Assembly: GCF_029868385.1 (NCBI RefSeq)
Contig: NZ_JARWNX010000039.1
Span: forward strand, 62,001-126,000
Origin: Nocardia cyriacigeorgica
GTDB taxonomy: Bacteria > Actinomycetota > Actinomycetes > Mycobacteriales > Mycobacteriaceae
Reading direction: 5' to 3'
DNA: 64,000 nucleotides
Shown here: piece after piece, positions 35,623-46,114 of the stretch
Layout of the letters: the number at the start of each line of letters is the position of its first letter
Numbering within the stretch: position 1 is the first letter of the stretch
Notes under the pieces: generated by a model
What the model saw: only the letters and a program-made list of their open reading frames with translations
What the model was told of the DNA's origin: nothing
The model's database searches: none
Translations under genes and position numbers: made by a program

Positions 35623-36051
35623 TTACAGCCCGCTGTCGGGGCGCGGTTTGCGATCGGAGAGTCCGTGCATGAACACGTAGCAACCGGGGATATGCGGAGC
35701 CCCTTCGGCAGCGAACTTCGCCTGATACGCCGACGGCGACATTCCCACCAGCTCGGTGAACTTCCGGGAGAACGACCCGAGACTGCTGTAGCCGACCAAC
35801 ATGCACGCCTCGGTCACCGTGACATTGGTGGCGCGGAGCAGATCCTGGGCCCGCTCGATGCGTCGCTCGGCCAGATACACCGCCGGTGTCTTACCGTAGG
35901 TCGCCGCGAAACACCGCAGGAAGTGGTACTTCGAGACACCCGCCGCCGCGGCCAGACCATCCAGATCCAGCGGTTGCGCGTACTCGCGATCGGCGAGGTC
36001 CCGTGCCCGCCGCAGATGCGGGAGCAGGTCTTCGGGTACCGGTCGAGTCAC
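35623..36051 (-). CDS. AraC-family transcriptional regulator (DNA-binding domain only)
   Basis: A 142-residue protein consisting almost entirely of an AraC-type double helix-turn-helix (DLDGLAAAAGVSKYHFLRCF; VTEACMLVGYSSLGSFSRKF) with a short C-terminal tail. No ligand-binding domain is present. The GTG at 36051 has TACAGT 6 bp upstream and no ribosome site, indicating a leaderless mRNA starting at the GTG. It probably controls the VOC gene downstream through the 19-bp repeats. A longer reading frame upstream lacks family similarity. Confidence 0.88.
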   Translation of the reverse strand: MTRPVPEDLLPHLRRARDLADREYAQPLDLDGLAAAAGVSKYHFLRCFAATYGKTPAVYLAERRIERAQDLLRATNVTVTEACMLVGYSSLGSFSRKFTELVGMSPSAYQAKFAAEGAPHIPGCYVFMHGLSDRKPRPDSGL

Positions 36052-36131
36052 CAGGCCACTGTAAATCGGTTCGTCGTCGGCGGTCCGGTGCGGTCGGAGC
36101 GCGGTGATATCCGCGGCGCCGGATAAACCGG

Positions 36132-37418
36132 TCAGCAGAACGGCGGACGCTCGTCGAACCGCCGCGACAGCCGTCCGGCGGTCCGCCAGGCGCGCGCGAC
36201 CAGATCCACGTCCTCGTCGGTCACCAGATTGCCCATCACCCGGACCGCGGTGCGCTGCAAGAACTTCGAGCGCATCACCGGCGGTCCGCCCAGCGGAACC
36301 ATCCTGGGATGGGTGGCCAGACCGGCGATCCGGCGCGCCACTGAATAGGTGCGCCCGTAGCGGTCCCGCAGCAGCTGCGGCCACACACTGCTCAGATCGG
36401 GTTCATCGAGCAGATCGGCGAGCATATGCCCGCCTTCGAGCCCGTAATCGATGCCCTCGCCATTGAGCGGATTCACACAACCGGCCGCGTCACCGACCAA
36501 CACCCAGTTCGGACCCGCGATATTCGATACCGCACCACCCATCGGTAGCAGCGCCGACGCCACCGCCCGCAGCGAACCGGTGAACTCCCACTCCTCACGC
36601 CGCAACCCGGTGTAGTGCTCGAGCAGCGGTTTGAGGGCGATATGAGACGGCCTGCGCTCGGTGGCCAGCGAACCGACCCCGATGTTGACCTCACCATTGG
36701 CCAGCGGAAACACCCACCCGTAACCGGGTACCAGCTCACCGTCGGCGTCGCGCAGTTCCAGATGGGAGGTTATCCATTGATCATCTGAGCGGCCGGAGGC
36801 GATGTAGGCGCGGGCGGCCACACCATAGGCGTACTGCCGATGCCAGGCGCGGCCGAGGATCTTGCCCACCGGTGAGCGCACCCCGTCGGCGACGACCAGG
36901 GTCCGGCAGGAGATCGAACGGGTGGCCTCACCGGTGCGCACCGTCACACCGGTGACCCGATCGCCGTCGCGGGTGACGTCGACGACCTTGGTGCCCTCCA
37001 GCATCCGCGCGCCCGATTTCACCGCCGTCTCGCGCAGCTTGTCGTCGAGTTCGGTGCGCGCCACGGCGCTCCCGTAAGTGGGGAAGGATCCGCCGGGCCA
37101 TGGCAGCAGCTCCTCACGCCCGAAACCGGTCATCCGCAGACCGTGATTCACGGTGTGCGCGCGCACCCAGTCGCCCAGACCCAGATGCTCCAGCTCTGCG
37201 GTGGCGCGCGGGGTCAGGCCGTCACCGCAGGTCTTATCGCGCGGGAACACCGCCGAATCGACCAGCAGCACATCGCGGCCCGCTCGCGCGGCCCAGGTCG
37301 CCGACGCCGATCCGGCCGGTCCGGCCCCGACCACGAGCACATCGGCATGCTCGGGTACCGCCGCGCGTGCTTGTTCGTCAGCCGCTGGTGTGACATCCGG
37401 TGCGCCCATGGGTCCCAT
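36132..37418 (-). CDS. menJ: Menaquinone reductase (MenJ), geranylgeranyl-reductase family
   Basis: A 428-residue FAD-dependent oxidoreductase. The dinucleotide-binding motif VLVVGAGPAGSASATWAARA, the FPRDKTCGDGLTPRA loop, and GDAAGCVNPLNGEGIDYGLE are intact. It closely follows the pattern of M. tuberculosis MenJ (Rv0561c), which reduces one double bond of the menaquinone isoprenyl side chain. ATG 37418 is the likely start, with ATG 37409 as alternative. It is divergent from the prenyl diphosphate synthase gene grcC1, as in M. tuberculosis. Confidence 0.93.
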   Translation of the reverse strand: MGPMGAPDVTPAADEQARAAVPEHADVLVVGAGPAGSASATWAARAGRDVLLVDSAVFPRDKTCGDGLTPRATAELEHLGLGDWVRAHTVNHGLRMTGFGREELLPWPGGSFPTYGSAVARTELDDKLRETAVKSGARMLEGTKVVDVTRDGDRVTGVTVRTGEATRSISCRTLVVADGVRSPVGKILGRAWHRQYAYGVAARAYIASGRSDDQWITSHLELRDADGELVPGYGWVFPLANGEVNIGVGSLATERRPSHIALKPLLEHYTGLRREEWEFTGSLRAVASALLPMGGAVSNIAGPNWVLVGDAAGCVNPLNGEGIDYGLEGGHMLADLLDEPDLSSVWPQLLRDRYGRTYSVARRIAGLATHPRMVPLGGPPVMRSKFLQRTAVRVMGNLVTDEDVDLVARAWRTAGRLSRRFDERPPFC

Positions 37419-37573
37419 CCTCGCAGCGCGCCCGCGACGATGTCGACGCCGGTGCCGTGTGACATGCGGCGGACGTGGCGCCGGGCGCTGCGCTCGATAC
37501 CCGCCCCGATGTGCGAAGGTGTGCGGTGCACCCCACTGGATATTGCCGGGAGTGACGGTGTTCATGGGGTTGT

Positions 37574-37591
37574 CTAGCGTGGACACGCTAG
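37574..37591. promoter_or_regulatory. Palindrome CTAGCGTG-GA-CACGCTAG
   Basis: Two perfect 8-bp arms (37574-37581 and 37584-37591) flank a 2-bp centre in the divergent menJ-grcC1 gap, 40 bp before the grcC1 ATG. A TAGGTT hexamer (37588-37593) overlaps the right arm and could be a -10. It looks like the operator of a dimeric regulator of isoprenoid or quinone genes; the protein is unknown. Confidence 0.55.
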
Positions 37592-37631
37592 GTTCTTTGA
37601 CCGTGGGTCGGACGCATCGCTGGGAGAAGAA

Positions 37632-38654
37632 ATGAGCACATCTGCTGTGAGCGACGAGAGCACGGTGGTGGCCGGGGTGGATCTCGGCGATACCGAGCTC
37701 GCCGCGACGGTGCGTCACGGCCTGGCCGACGTCGAGAAGCTGCTGATCGAAGAGCTGTCCGACGGCGCGTCATTCCTCCAGGAGGCGGCGCTGCACCTGG
37801 CCAAAGCGGGGGGTAAGCGGTTCCGTCCGCTGTTCACCATCCTCACCGGACAGCTCGGCCCGCGCCCGACCGATCCCGATCTCGTCACCGCGGGCACCGT
37901 CGTCGAACTGGTGCATCTGGCGACGCTGTACCACGACGACGTCATGGACGAGGCCACCATGCGTCGCGGTGCGCCGAGCGTGAATTCGCGCTGGGGCAAC
38001 AGCATCGCCATCCTCGCCGGTGACTATCTGTTCGCCCACGCATCACGGCTGGTGTCCACGCTCGGCCCGGACGCCGTGCGGATCATCGCCGAAACCTTCG
38101 CCGAACTGGTCACCGGGCAGATGCGCGAAACCATGGGCGCCGCCGAGGCCAAGGACCCGGTGGCCCACTATCTGCGCGTGGTCTGGGAGAAGACCGGTTC
38201 GCTGATCGCGGCCGCCGGACGTTTCGGCGGCACCTTCTCCGGCGCCGATACCGAACACGTCGAGCGGTTGGCCCGTCTCGGCGACGCCGTCGGCACCGCC
38301 TTCCAGATCTCCGACGACATCATCGACATCTCCTCCGAATCCGCCCAGTCCGGCAAGACACCGGGCACCGATCTGCGGGAAGGCGTGCACACCCTGCCGG
38401 TGCTCTACGCCCTGCGCGACGAAGGCGCCGACGGCGACCGGTTGCGCACCCTGCTGGCGCGTCCGCTGGAGACCGACGCCGAGGTGGAGGAGGCACTGCG
38501 ACTGCTCGGTCGCTCGCCCGGCATGGCGCAGGCCAAGCAGAAGTTGCAGGAATACGCCGACCTCGCCTACGCCGAACTCGAGGCGCTGCCGCCCGGCCCG
38601 GCCAACGACGCGCTGGTCCGCCTCGTGCGCTACACCATCGAACGCGTGGGATAG
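37632..38654 (+). CDS. grcC1: Polyprenyl diphosphate synthase (GrcC1-like)
   Basis: A 340-residue trans-prenyl diphosphate synthase. The first Asp-rich motif LYHDDVMDEA (residues 99-108) and second QISDDIIDIS (225-234) bind the Mg2+-diphosphate substrates; GKRFRP and KTG segments complete the site. It likely makes the long prenyl chain used by MenA. The position between menJ and htpX matches M. tuberculosis grcC1 (Rv0562). ATG 37632 follows GGGAGAAG as ribosome site. Exact chain length cannot be read reliably from sequence. Confidence 0.93.
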   Translation: MSTSAVSDESTVVAGVDLGDTELAATVRHGLADVEKLLIEELSDGASFLQEAALHLAKAGGKRFRPLFTILTGQLGPRPTDPDLVTAGTVVELVHLATLYHDDVMDEATMRRGAPSVNSRWGNSIAILAGDYLFAHASRLVSTLGPDAVRIIAETFAELVTGQMRETMGAAEAKDPVAHYLRVVWEKTGSLIAAAGRFGGTFSGADTEHVERLARLGDAVGTAFQISDDIIDISSESAQSGKTPGTDLREGVHTLPVLYALRDEGADGDRLRTLLARPLETDAEVEEALRLLGRSPGMAQAKQKLQEYADLAYAELEALPPGPANDALVRLVRYTIERVG

Positions 38655-38734
38655 CTACCAGGAACTTTGCCTCTGGACTGATTCGTTGACCTTCCGAGAA
38701 GCACGCAACGAACGGGGGAGCGGCAAGGAGAGCT

Positions 38735-39616
38735 ATGCACGGGCACGGGTATGCGAATGGAATCAAGACCTTCGGGCTGATGGTGGGGTTGTCCGCGCTG
38801 ATCGTGTTCGTCGGGGCGATGTTCCGCAGCCCGACGATCCTCGTCATCGCGATCCTGCTGGCCGTCGGCATGAACGCCTACGCCTACTTCAACAGCGACA
38901 AACTCGCGTTGAAGGCCATGCACGCACAGCCGGTGAGCGAGCTGGAGGCGCCGGTCATCTACCGGATCGTGCGTGAGCTGGCCACCGCGGCCCGTCAGCC
39001 GATGCCGCGGCTCTACATCAGCCCCACCAACGCCCCCAACGCGTTCGCCACCGGCCGCAATCCCCGGCATGCCGCGGTGTGCTGCACCAGCGGCATCCTG
39101 CAAATACTCGACGAACGCGAACTGCGCGCGGTGCTCGGCCATGAACTCTCACACGTCTACAACCGCGACATTCTCATCTCCTCGGTCGCGGGCGCGTTGG
39201 CCGCGGTCATCTCCGGCCTGGCCAATCTGGCCTTCTTCGCCACCGCCTTCGGCGGCAACCGTGGCGAGGGCGGGCCCAATATCATCGGCGTGATCCTGGT
39301 CTCGCTGCTCGGCCCGATCGCGGCCACACTCATCAAGCTGGCGGTATCCCGGTCACGGGAGTATCAGGCCGATCAGTCCGGCGCCGAACTCACCGGCGAT
39401 CCGCTGGCCCTGGCCTCGGCGCTGCGCAAACTCGAACGCGGTGTGCAGGCCGCGCCGCTGCCACCGGAACCGCAGCTCACCGCCCAGTCGCATCTGATGA
39501 TCGCCAACCCGTTCCGTCCGGGTGAGCGCGCTGCCCGCTGGTTCTCCACGCACCCGCCGATGGCCGACCGCATCGCCCGCCTCGAGGAACTCGCCGGACG
39601 CCCGCGTCAGGGCTGA
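38735..39616 (+). CDS. htpX: Membrane zinc metalloprotease HtpX
   Basis: A 293-residue M48B peptidase with four hydrophobic segments. The zinc site HELSH is at residues 136-140, and the third ligand is the Glu of SREYQAD near 210. HtpX degrades misfolded membrane proteins. AAGGAGAG gives a good ribosome site. The order grcC1-htpX-yajQ is as in mycobacteria. Length is normal. Confidence 0.95.
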   Translation: MHGHGYANGIKTFGLMVGLSALIVFVGAMFRSPTILVIAILLAVGMNAYAYFNSDKLALKAMHAQPVSELEAPVIYRIVRELATAARQPMPRLYISPTNAPNAFATGRNPRHAAVCCTSGILQILDERELRAVLGHELSHVYNRDILISSVAGALAAVISGLANLAFFATAFGGNRGEGGPNIIGVILVSLLGPIAATLIKLAVSRSREYQADQSGAELTGDPLALASALRKLERGVQAAPLPPEPQLTAQSHLMIANPFRPGERAARWFSTHPPMADRIARLEELAGRPRQG

Positions 39617-39631
39617 TCCGGCGCCGGGAAC

Positions 39632-39664
39632 GCGTGCGGCCGTGGCGGCGCCACGGCCGCACGC
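39632..39664. terminator. Bidirectional hairpin between htpX and yajQ
   Basis: GCGTGCGGCCGTGGC (39632-39646) pairs perfectly with 39650-39664 around a 3-nt loop. It starts 15 bp after the htpX stop and lies 14 bp past the end of the convergent yajQ gene. Confidence 0.75.
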
Positions 39665-39678
39665 CGTCGAGGGGTTGT

Positions 39679-40170
39679 CTACCGGTAGTTGACGAACTGC
39701 AACGCGATGCCGAAATCCTCACCCTTGAGCAGGGCGATCACGGCCTGGAGATCGTCGCGCTTCTTACTGCTCACGCGCAGCTCATCGCCCTGGATCTGGG
39801 CCTTGACACCCTTGGGGCCCTCATCGCGGATCTTCTTGGAGATCTTCTTCGCGTGCTCGGAGTCGATGCCCTGCACCAGCGAACCGGTGATCTTGTAGGT
39901 CTTGCCCGACACCACCGGATCCCCGGCGTCGAACGCCTTGAGCGAGATGTCGCGGCGGATCAGCTTCTCCTTGAACACCTCGAGTGCGGCCTTGACCCGC
40001 TCCTCGGCCTCGGCGCTGATCACGATGTTCTCCTCACCGGACCATTCGATCGCGGCGCCGGTGCCACGGAAGTCGTAGCGGGTGTTCAGCTCCTTCTCCG
40101 CCTGATGCAACGCGTTGTCGACCTCCTGGCGATCGACCTTGCTGACGACATCGAAAGACGAATCGGCCAC
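39679..40170 (-). CDS. YajQ-family nucleotide-binding protein
   Basis: A 163-residue protein of the YajQ family: it begins [20 protein letters not shown], includes TRYDFRGT and ends [13 protein letters not shown], all diagnostic. The family binds RNA/nucleotides; some members bind cyclic-di-GMP. GTG 40170 has GGAG 7 bp upstream and gives the expected N-terminus; the longer upstream frame is not conserved. Its role in this organism is unknown. Confidence 0.94.
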   Translation of the reverse strand: MADSSFDVVSKVDRQEVDNALHQAEKELNTRYDFRGTGAAIEWSGEENIVISAEAEERVKAALEVFKEKLIRRDISLKAFDAGDPVVSGKTYKITGSLVQGIDSEHAKKISKKIRDEGPKGVKAQIQGDELRVSSKKRDDLQAVIALLKGEDFGIALQFVNYR

Positions 40171-40365
40171 ACTGCGCTCCTGTCCTGACGGTCCGGCGTT
40201 CGAGGTCACGCCGGATGGTTCGCCGCACCCACCTAGTTCTACCCGGCGGCACGAGATTAGTCCCCGGACGCGGGCTGTGTCGCCGTCGGCGTGATCGGAC
40301 CCGGCCGCGAGCGTTCGGGCCCGACCTGCCGCTTGCACGTCCGTTCATGCCGCTGTGCAGCCGGT

Positions 40366-40393
40366 TTGCATTCCGGGTGTGGGTTCGTTGTAT
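40366..40393 (+). promoter_or_regulatory. Probable tRNA-Tyr promoter
   Basis: TTGCAT (40366-40371) and TTGTAT (40388-40393) are 16 bp apart and end 27 bp before the tRNA-Tyr 5' end. The overlapping TATTCT (40391-40396) is an alternative -10 with a 19-bp spacer. The 250-bp gap after yajQ otherwise shows nothing. Confidence 0.45.
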
Positions 40394-40420
40394 TCTGCTG
40401 TGCGCGCCGAGAAGCGCGAT

Positions 40421-40503
40421 GGCAGATTGCCCGAGCGGCCAATGGGAGCAGACTGTAAATCTGTCGGCGCAAGCCTACGTAGGTTCGAATCCTACATCTG
40501 CCA
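40421..40503 (+). tRNA. tRNA-Tyr (GTA)
   Basis: An 83-nt class II tRNA. The acceptor GGCAGAT pairs with ATCTGCC, the anticodon loop CTGTAAA gives GTA, a long variable arm follows, and the T-loop GTTCGAATC is normal. CCA is not encoded after the discriminator A. A hairpin terminator follows directly. Confidence 0.97.
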
Positions 40504-40506
40504 CCG

Positions 40507-40542
40507 AGAACCCCCGCGGATCGAATGATCCACGGGGGTTCT
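40507..40542 (+). terminator. Intrinsic terminator after tRNA-Tyr
   Basis: AGAACCCCCG-c-GGATC (40507-40522) pairs with GATCC-a-CGGGGGTTCT (40527-40542) around GAAT. It starts 4 bp after the tRNA end. Confidence 0.8.
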
Positions 40543-40712
40543 TGCGTTGTGGCCGCCGAACAGTCGGTACCGACTGTGTTCACCACTTCCGATATCGGAA
40601 ATACCGGCTCTGACCAGCCGGTTTGGTGTGTAGACCGGTGAGTGTGTAACCTCGTTCAAGACTTCGAAGCGCCGGGGTCGAGAAAGACGAGTCCCGGTGC
40701 GCAAGAGGTCAT

Positions 40713-40785
40713 GCCCCCTTAGCTCAGTCGGCAGAGCGTTTCCATGGTAAGGAAAAGGTCAACGGTTCGATTCCGTTAGGGGGCT
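40713..40785 (+). tRNA. tRNA-Thr (GGT)
   Basis: A 73-nt cloverleaf: acceptor GCCCCCT/AGGGGGC, D-arm GCTCAGTCGGCAGAGC, anticodon stem TTTCC/GGAAA with loop ATGGTAA (GGT), and T-arm AACGG/CCGTT. Discriminator T, no encoded CCA. Confidence 0.97.
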
Positions 40786-40869
40786 CGCCGGATTGCCGGT
40801 GGTGACCGACTCGGCATCGCTTCCCGCTTGTTGGAGGGCTGGGCGCGGCGCCGCGGCAATGCGACCCGT

Positions 40870-40942
40870 GGCGGTGTAGCTCAGTCGGTAGAGCAAACGA
40901 CTCATAATCGTTGTGTCGCCGGTTCAAGTCCGGCCATCGCTA
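40870..40942 (+). tRNA. tRNA-Met (CAT), elongator type
   Basis: A 73-nt cloverleaf with acceptor GGCGGTG/CATCGCT (two G-U pairs), anticodon stem ACGAC with loop TCATAAT (CAT) and T-arm GCCGG/CCGGC. A CCA follows at 40943-40945. The standard pair at position 1 and the lack of the three G-C anticodon-stem pairs make it elongator rather than initiator. rpmG lies 40 bp downstream. Confidence 0.95.
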
Positions 40943-40982
40943 CCACAACCGATCAAGCCCAGTTCCGGAAAGAAGGCATATC

Positions 40983-41153
40983 GTGGCCGCGAAGTCCACC
41001 GATGTCCGGCCAAAGATCACCTTGGCCTGCGAGCAGTGCAAGCATCGCAACTACATCACCAAGAAGAACCGGCGCAACGACCCGGACCGGCTGGAACTGA
41101 AGAAGTTCTGCCCGAACTGCGGCACGCACCGGGCGCACCGCGAGTCCCGCTAG
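40983..41153 (+). CDS. rpmG: Ribosomal protein bL33
   Basis: A 56-residue L33 of the zinc-binding (C+) type: Cys16/Cys19 and Cys43/Cys46 form the ribbon. It begins [23 protein letters not shown] 40983 has AGAAGG upstream. It follows tRNA-Met and precedes the mycolate dehydratase gene, as in M. tuberculosis (rpmG2-hadA). A terminator follows at 41243. Confidence 0.96.
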
Positions 41154-41242
41154 CCATCCACGCGTGTAGCTACCGCGTGTATCGGCGCCGGGACATCATC
41201 CCGGCCTCACGAGCCGGGACACAACCGCCGTGACACAAGCCA

Positions 41243-41278
41243 TCGGGCCGGACGCGATGTCCGGCCCGACTGCTTTTC
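41243..41278 (+). terminator. Intrinsic terminator after rpmG
   Basis: TCGGGCCGGAC (41243-41253) pairs with GTCCGGCCCGA (41259-41269) around GCGAT and is followed by CTGCTTTTC. Confidence 0.8.
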
Positions 41279-41354
41279 ACGGCTCCTCATCTAGCGGTGG
41301 CGAACGCCTCCACCGACCCTGCCCGCGGCGGGGTCAGATAGGTACAGTCCTCCC

Positions 41355-42422
41355 GTGACAATGAACACCGGTACAGACGAAGCGGTCGCGTCGGGCGAGA
41401 CATTCGACCCCGCAGAACACGCGGCGGCCATGGTCGGGCACCACTACCGCGTCGACGACTACTACGAGGTCGGCCGCGAGAAGGTTCGCGAATACGCCCG
41501 CGCCGTGCAGGACTACCACCCGGTGCACTGGGAAGAAGACACCGCGCAGGAATACGGCTACGACGGCCTGCTCGCGCCGCTGACCTTCATCTCCCTCGTC
41601 GGCATCCTGGCCCAGCGCAAACTCTTCGAAGAGGTCGTCACCGGCTACGACCTCAGCCAGATCATGCAGACCGACCAGATCCTGGAATTCCACCGGCCGA
41701 TCCAGGTCGGCGACCAGCTGACCTGCGATGTCTACCTGCATTCGTTCCGGCAGGCCTTCGGCGGCGACATCATCGTCACCAAGAACATCGTCACCGATCA
41801 GCGCGACGAACTGGTGCTCACCACCTACACCACACTCATCGGCCGCAGCGGCGGCGATATCGACCCGAACCTGGCCGGCGCGGTCCGCAACGTGCTCATG
41901 CACGGTCTCGGCGAAGACACCCCCGACCACCATCCGCGCACCGCGCCCACCGCGGCCCCCGCGCCGGTGGCGAGCGTGCCCGAGGTCGCACCGAGCAAGC
42001 ACGCCATCGCCTTCGACGCGATCAGCGCCGGCGACGAACTGCCCCCGCGCACCGTCCGCCTGACCCGCGGCGATCTGGTGAACTACGCCGGAGTCTCGGG
42101 CGACGCCAACCCGATCCACTGGAGTGACGAAGTCGTCGGACTCGTCGGCCTGGACAACGTGGTGGCCCACGGCATGCTGACCATGGGTCTCGGTGGCGGA
42201 TTCGTCACCTCCTGGCTCGGCGATCCCGGCGCGGTCAAGGAATACAACGTGCGATTCACCAGCCCGGTGTACGTGGGCGTGGACGAACCGGCCGAGGTGG
42301 AATTCACCGGCAAGGTGAAATCGGTCGATCCCGAGACCAGGACCGCGGTCATCGCCATCGTCGCGAAATCCGCCGGTCGCAAGATCTTCGGGCGCGCGAC
42401 CGCCACGGTCCAGCTGTCCTGA
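41355..42422 (+). CDS. Fused HadA-HadB (3R)-hydroxyacyl-ACP dehydratase
   Basis: A 355-residue protein joining two hotdog domains of the FAS-II dehydratase used in mycolic acid elongation. Residues ~25-180 match HadA, and ~216-355 match HadB with catalytic Asp250 and His255 (VSGDANPIHWSD). A Pro/Ala linker (~185-215) connects them. M. tuberculosis encodes HadA, HadB and HadC separately; no hadC is seen here. The HadA half also carries a QDYHPVHW segment with Asp and His at similar places, unlike the inactive-site HadA I recall. GTG 41355 lies 6 bp after TACAGT (41343-41348), a leaderless promoter. Confidence 0.93.
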   Translation: MTMNTGTDEAVASGETFDPAEHAAAMVGHHYRVDDYYEVGREKVREYARAVQDYHPVHWEEDTAQEYGYDGLLAPLTFISLVGILAQRKLFEEVVTGYDLSQIMQTDQILEFHRPIQVGDQLTCDVYLHSFRQAFGGDIIVTKNIVTDQRDELVLTTYTTLIGRSGGDIDPNLAGAVRNVLMHGLGEDTPDHHPRTAPTAAPAPVASVPEVAPSKHAIAFDAISAGDELPPRTVRLTRGDLVNYAGVSGDANPIHWSDEVVGLVGLDNVVAHGMLTMGLGGGFVTSWLGDPGAVKEYNVRFTSPVYVGVDEPAEVEFTGKVKSVDPETRTAVIAIVAKSAGRKIFGRATATVQLS

Positions 42423-42665
42423 TCGGCTCCGGTGGCCCCGGATTGGCTAATGCCACCGGTCTTCACGTACACTCGGGTTTCTGGGGTCACCAGCCGATGC
42501 GCGCTGCTCTGCAAGGCTGGTTCCAGGCGGCCCGGGGCGCAGCTCCGGAACTTCCGCTGACGGGGCCGGCAACTGCCGGAGCGGCGCGCGTGTTGTGTGA
42601 CACCAGAGAACAGCACAACTGAATACAGCACATGTGGCTGGGCATCAGCACCACCGTCCAGCCGA

Positions 42666-42738
<73 letters not shown>

Positions 42739-42769
42739 CCCTGGATGCCAGCGACGAGAGAGGGTTGAC

Positions 42770-44055
<1,286 letters not shown>

Positions 44056-44134
44056 TCGCGAGTAGTTCGGCTGCGGGCGTACAACCCGCGCAATGCTTAC
44101 GGCAACCGTAAGGAACCGAAACCAAGGAAGAAAG

Positions 44135-44569
44135 ATGCCCCCCAAGAAGAAGAAGCTCGCCGGGATCATCAAGTTGCAGATCCAGGCCGGCCAGGCGAAC
44201 CCGGCCCCTCCGGTCGGCCCCGCGCTCGGTCAGCACGGCGTCAACATCATGGAGTTCTGCAAGGCGTACAACGCCGCGACCGAGTCGCAGCGTGGCAACG
44301 TCATCCCGGTCGAGATCTCGGTGTACGAGGACCGGTCGTTCGACTTCAAGCTGAAGACCCCGCCCGCCGCCAAGCTGCTGCTCAAGGCCGCTGGTGTGCA
44401 GAAGGGTTCGGCGGAGCCGCACCGCAACAAGGTCGCCACGGTGACCATGGACCAGGTGCGCGAGATCGCCAAGACCAAGCAGGAAGACCTGAACGCCAAC
44501 GACATCGAGCAGGCCGCGAAGATCATCGCCGGCACCGCTCGTTCGATGGGTATCACGGTCGAGGGCTGA
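44135..44569 (+). CDS. rplK: Ribosomal protein uL11
   Basis: A 144-residue L11: [20 protein letters not shown] at the N-terminus, [19 protein letters not shown], and a C-terminal rRNA-binding domain ending [10 protein letters not shown]. It binds the GTPase centre of 23S rRNA. AAGGAAG lies upstream of the ATG. Cotranscribed with rplA, 78 bp downstream. Confidence 0.98.
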
Positions 44570-44647
44570 TTCAGCTCCACTGCACAGGTGGGAGGGCCGG
44601 CCAGGCCCGATAACCACTTCTGAACCACAGCTAAGGACAGAGAAAAC

Positions 44648-45361
44648 ATGGCAAAACGAAGCAAGGCGTACCTCGCCGCGGCCGAGAAGGTCGATCGCGA
44701 CAAGCTCTACTCCCCGCTGACCGCAGCGCGGCTGGCCAAGGAGACCGCCACCACCAAGACCGATGCGACCGTCGAGGTCGCCGTCCGTCTCGGTGTGGAC
44801 CCTCGCAAGGCCGACCAGATGGTCCGCGGCACCGTCAACCTGCCGCACGGCACCGGTAAGACCGCCCGCGTCATCGTGTTCGCGGTCGGCGACAAGGCCG
44901 CCGAGGCCGAGGCCGCCGGTGCGGACGCCGTCGGTTCCGAGGATCTGATCGAGCGGATCCAGGGCGGCTGGCTGGACTTCGACGCCGCGATCGCCACCCC
45001 CGACCAGATGGCCAAGGTCGGCCGCATCGCGCGTGTCCTCGGCCCGCGTGGTCTGATGCCGAACCCGAAGACGGGCACGGTCACCCCCGATGTGACCAAG
45101 GCCGTCAACGACATCAAGGGCGGCAAGATCAACTTCCGCGTCGACAAGCAGGCCAACCTGCACTTCGTCATCGGCAAGGCGTCCTTCGACGACACCAAGC
45201 TGGTGGAGAACTACGGCGCCGCGCTGGAGGAGATCCTGCGTGTCAAGCCGTCGACCGCCAAGGGCCGCTACGTCAAGAAGGTGACGGTCTCGACGAACAC
45301 CGGACCGGGCATCCCGGTGGACCCGAACCGCACCCGCAACCTCCTCGACGAGGACGCGTGA
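44648..45361 (+). CDS. rplA: Ribosomal protein uL1
   Basis: A 237-residue L1, L1-stalk protein and translational repressor in many bacteria. The signature [18 protein letters not shown] is intact. AAGGACAGAG precedes the ATG. A 17-bp perfect-stem terminator follows 19 bp after the stop, so the rplKA unit ends here and the accessory genes downstream are transcribed separately. Confidence 0.98.
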   Translation: MAKRSKAYLAAAEKVDRDKLYSPLTAARLAKETATTKTDATVEVAVRLGVDPRKADQMVRGTVNLPHGTGKTARVIVFAVGDKAAEAEAAGADAVGSEDLIERIQGGWLDFDAAIATPDQMAKVGRIARVLGPRGLMPNPKTGTVTPDVTKAVNDIKGGKINFRVDKQANLHFVIGKASFDDTKLVENYGAALEEILRVKPSTAKGRYVKKVTVSTNTGPGIPVDPNRTRNLLDEDA

Positions 45362-45380
45362 GCAGCACCTGAGTAGGACC

Positions 45381-45417
45381 CGAAACGGCGGGAACGCAAT
45401 GCGTTCCCGCCGTTTCG
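45381..45417 (+). terminator. Strong hairpin terminator after rplA
   Basis: CGAAACGGCGGGAACGC (45381-45397) pairs perfectly with 45401-45417 around AAT. A 17-bp stem with 3-nt loop directly follows the rplA stop. Confidence 0.88.
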
Positions 45418-45561
45418 TATTCGGCGACCCGTATCCTCCGCTCGCGCGGGCCGACCAGGCCGAGGACCCGTGCCTACCAGGCCGGGCACCCGTTCTGGGC
45501 GTCGCGGCGATCCTGAGGGAGAATAGGGATGTGAGCGACGGACTCAGCACAAGGATCAGAC

Positions 45562-46056
45562 ATGGACTCAGTGCCCCGCCCGGTACCGCGGCGATCGGCG
45601 GCTGCTAGCTCGATGTCGGATCAGGAAGTACCGGACCGGCGGTCCGCGAAGGTCATTCCACTGCCACGGCGCCCTCGCCGAGTGGCCGAGACGCCGTCGG
45701 CGAAAACCTGGCGTTCGGAGGGCGGCACCGTCCACGATCCGGCGCCGACCCGACCGGTGCTGCGCTCGGAGCTACAACTCGAAACCGGTGCGTGGCCGGT
45801 CGCCCCCGCTGCGACCTGGTCGCCGACCGCGGCGACCGCCCCGAACAGCGCCGACCAGGACGGCAGCGTCGTCGATGATCTCGCCGAATCGCGACGGAAA
45901 CGCACCGGGGACGATACCCCGGCCGTCGGCATCCACCACCTGCCCAAACCGCGCCGTATCGGTGAACCTTCCGGCAACGGCGAGAAGGACCGCGGCGGGG
46001 ACGACCGTTCCGATCCGCCACCGGCGAGCACACGTACCGGACGGCATCGCAAGTAG
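45562..46056 (+). CDS. Hypothetical basic, disordered protein
   Basis: A 164-residue protein rich in Arg, Pro, Ser and Asp, without hydrophobic segments. AAGGA lies 6 bp before ATG 45562; ATG 45613 (SDQEVPDRRSAKVIPLPRR) is an in-frame alternative. Third codon positions are GC-rich but less uniformly than in the ribosomal genes. I recognise no family. An out-of-frame 25-codon frame starts at GTG 45531 (ribosome site GGGAG) and ends at 45608, overlapping the start; it could be a leader peptide or chance. Antisense frames also stay open, so confidence is moderate. Confidence 0.45.
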   Translation: MDSVPRPVPRRSAAASSMSDQEVPDRRSAKVIPLPRRPRRVAETPSAKTWRSEGGTVHDPAPTRPVLRSELQLETGAWPVAPAATWSPTAATAPNSADQDGSVVDDLAESRRKRTGDDTPAVGIHHLPKPRRIGEPSGNGEKDRGGDDRSDPPPASTRTGRHRK

Positions 46057-46114
46057 CCGGACCCGGGACGACGGCGTGTGTGACGTCGGGTCGGCGCTGT
46101 GCCGAATCCCTCCA

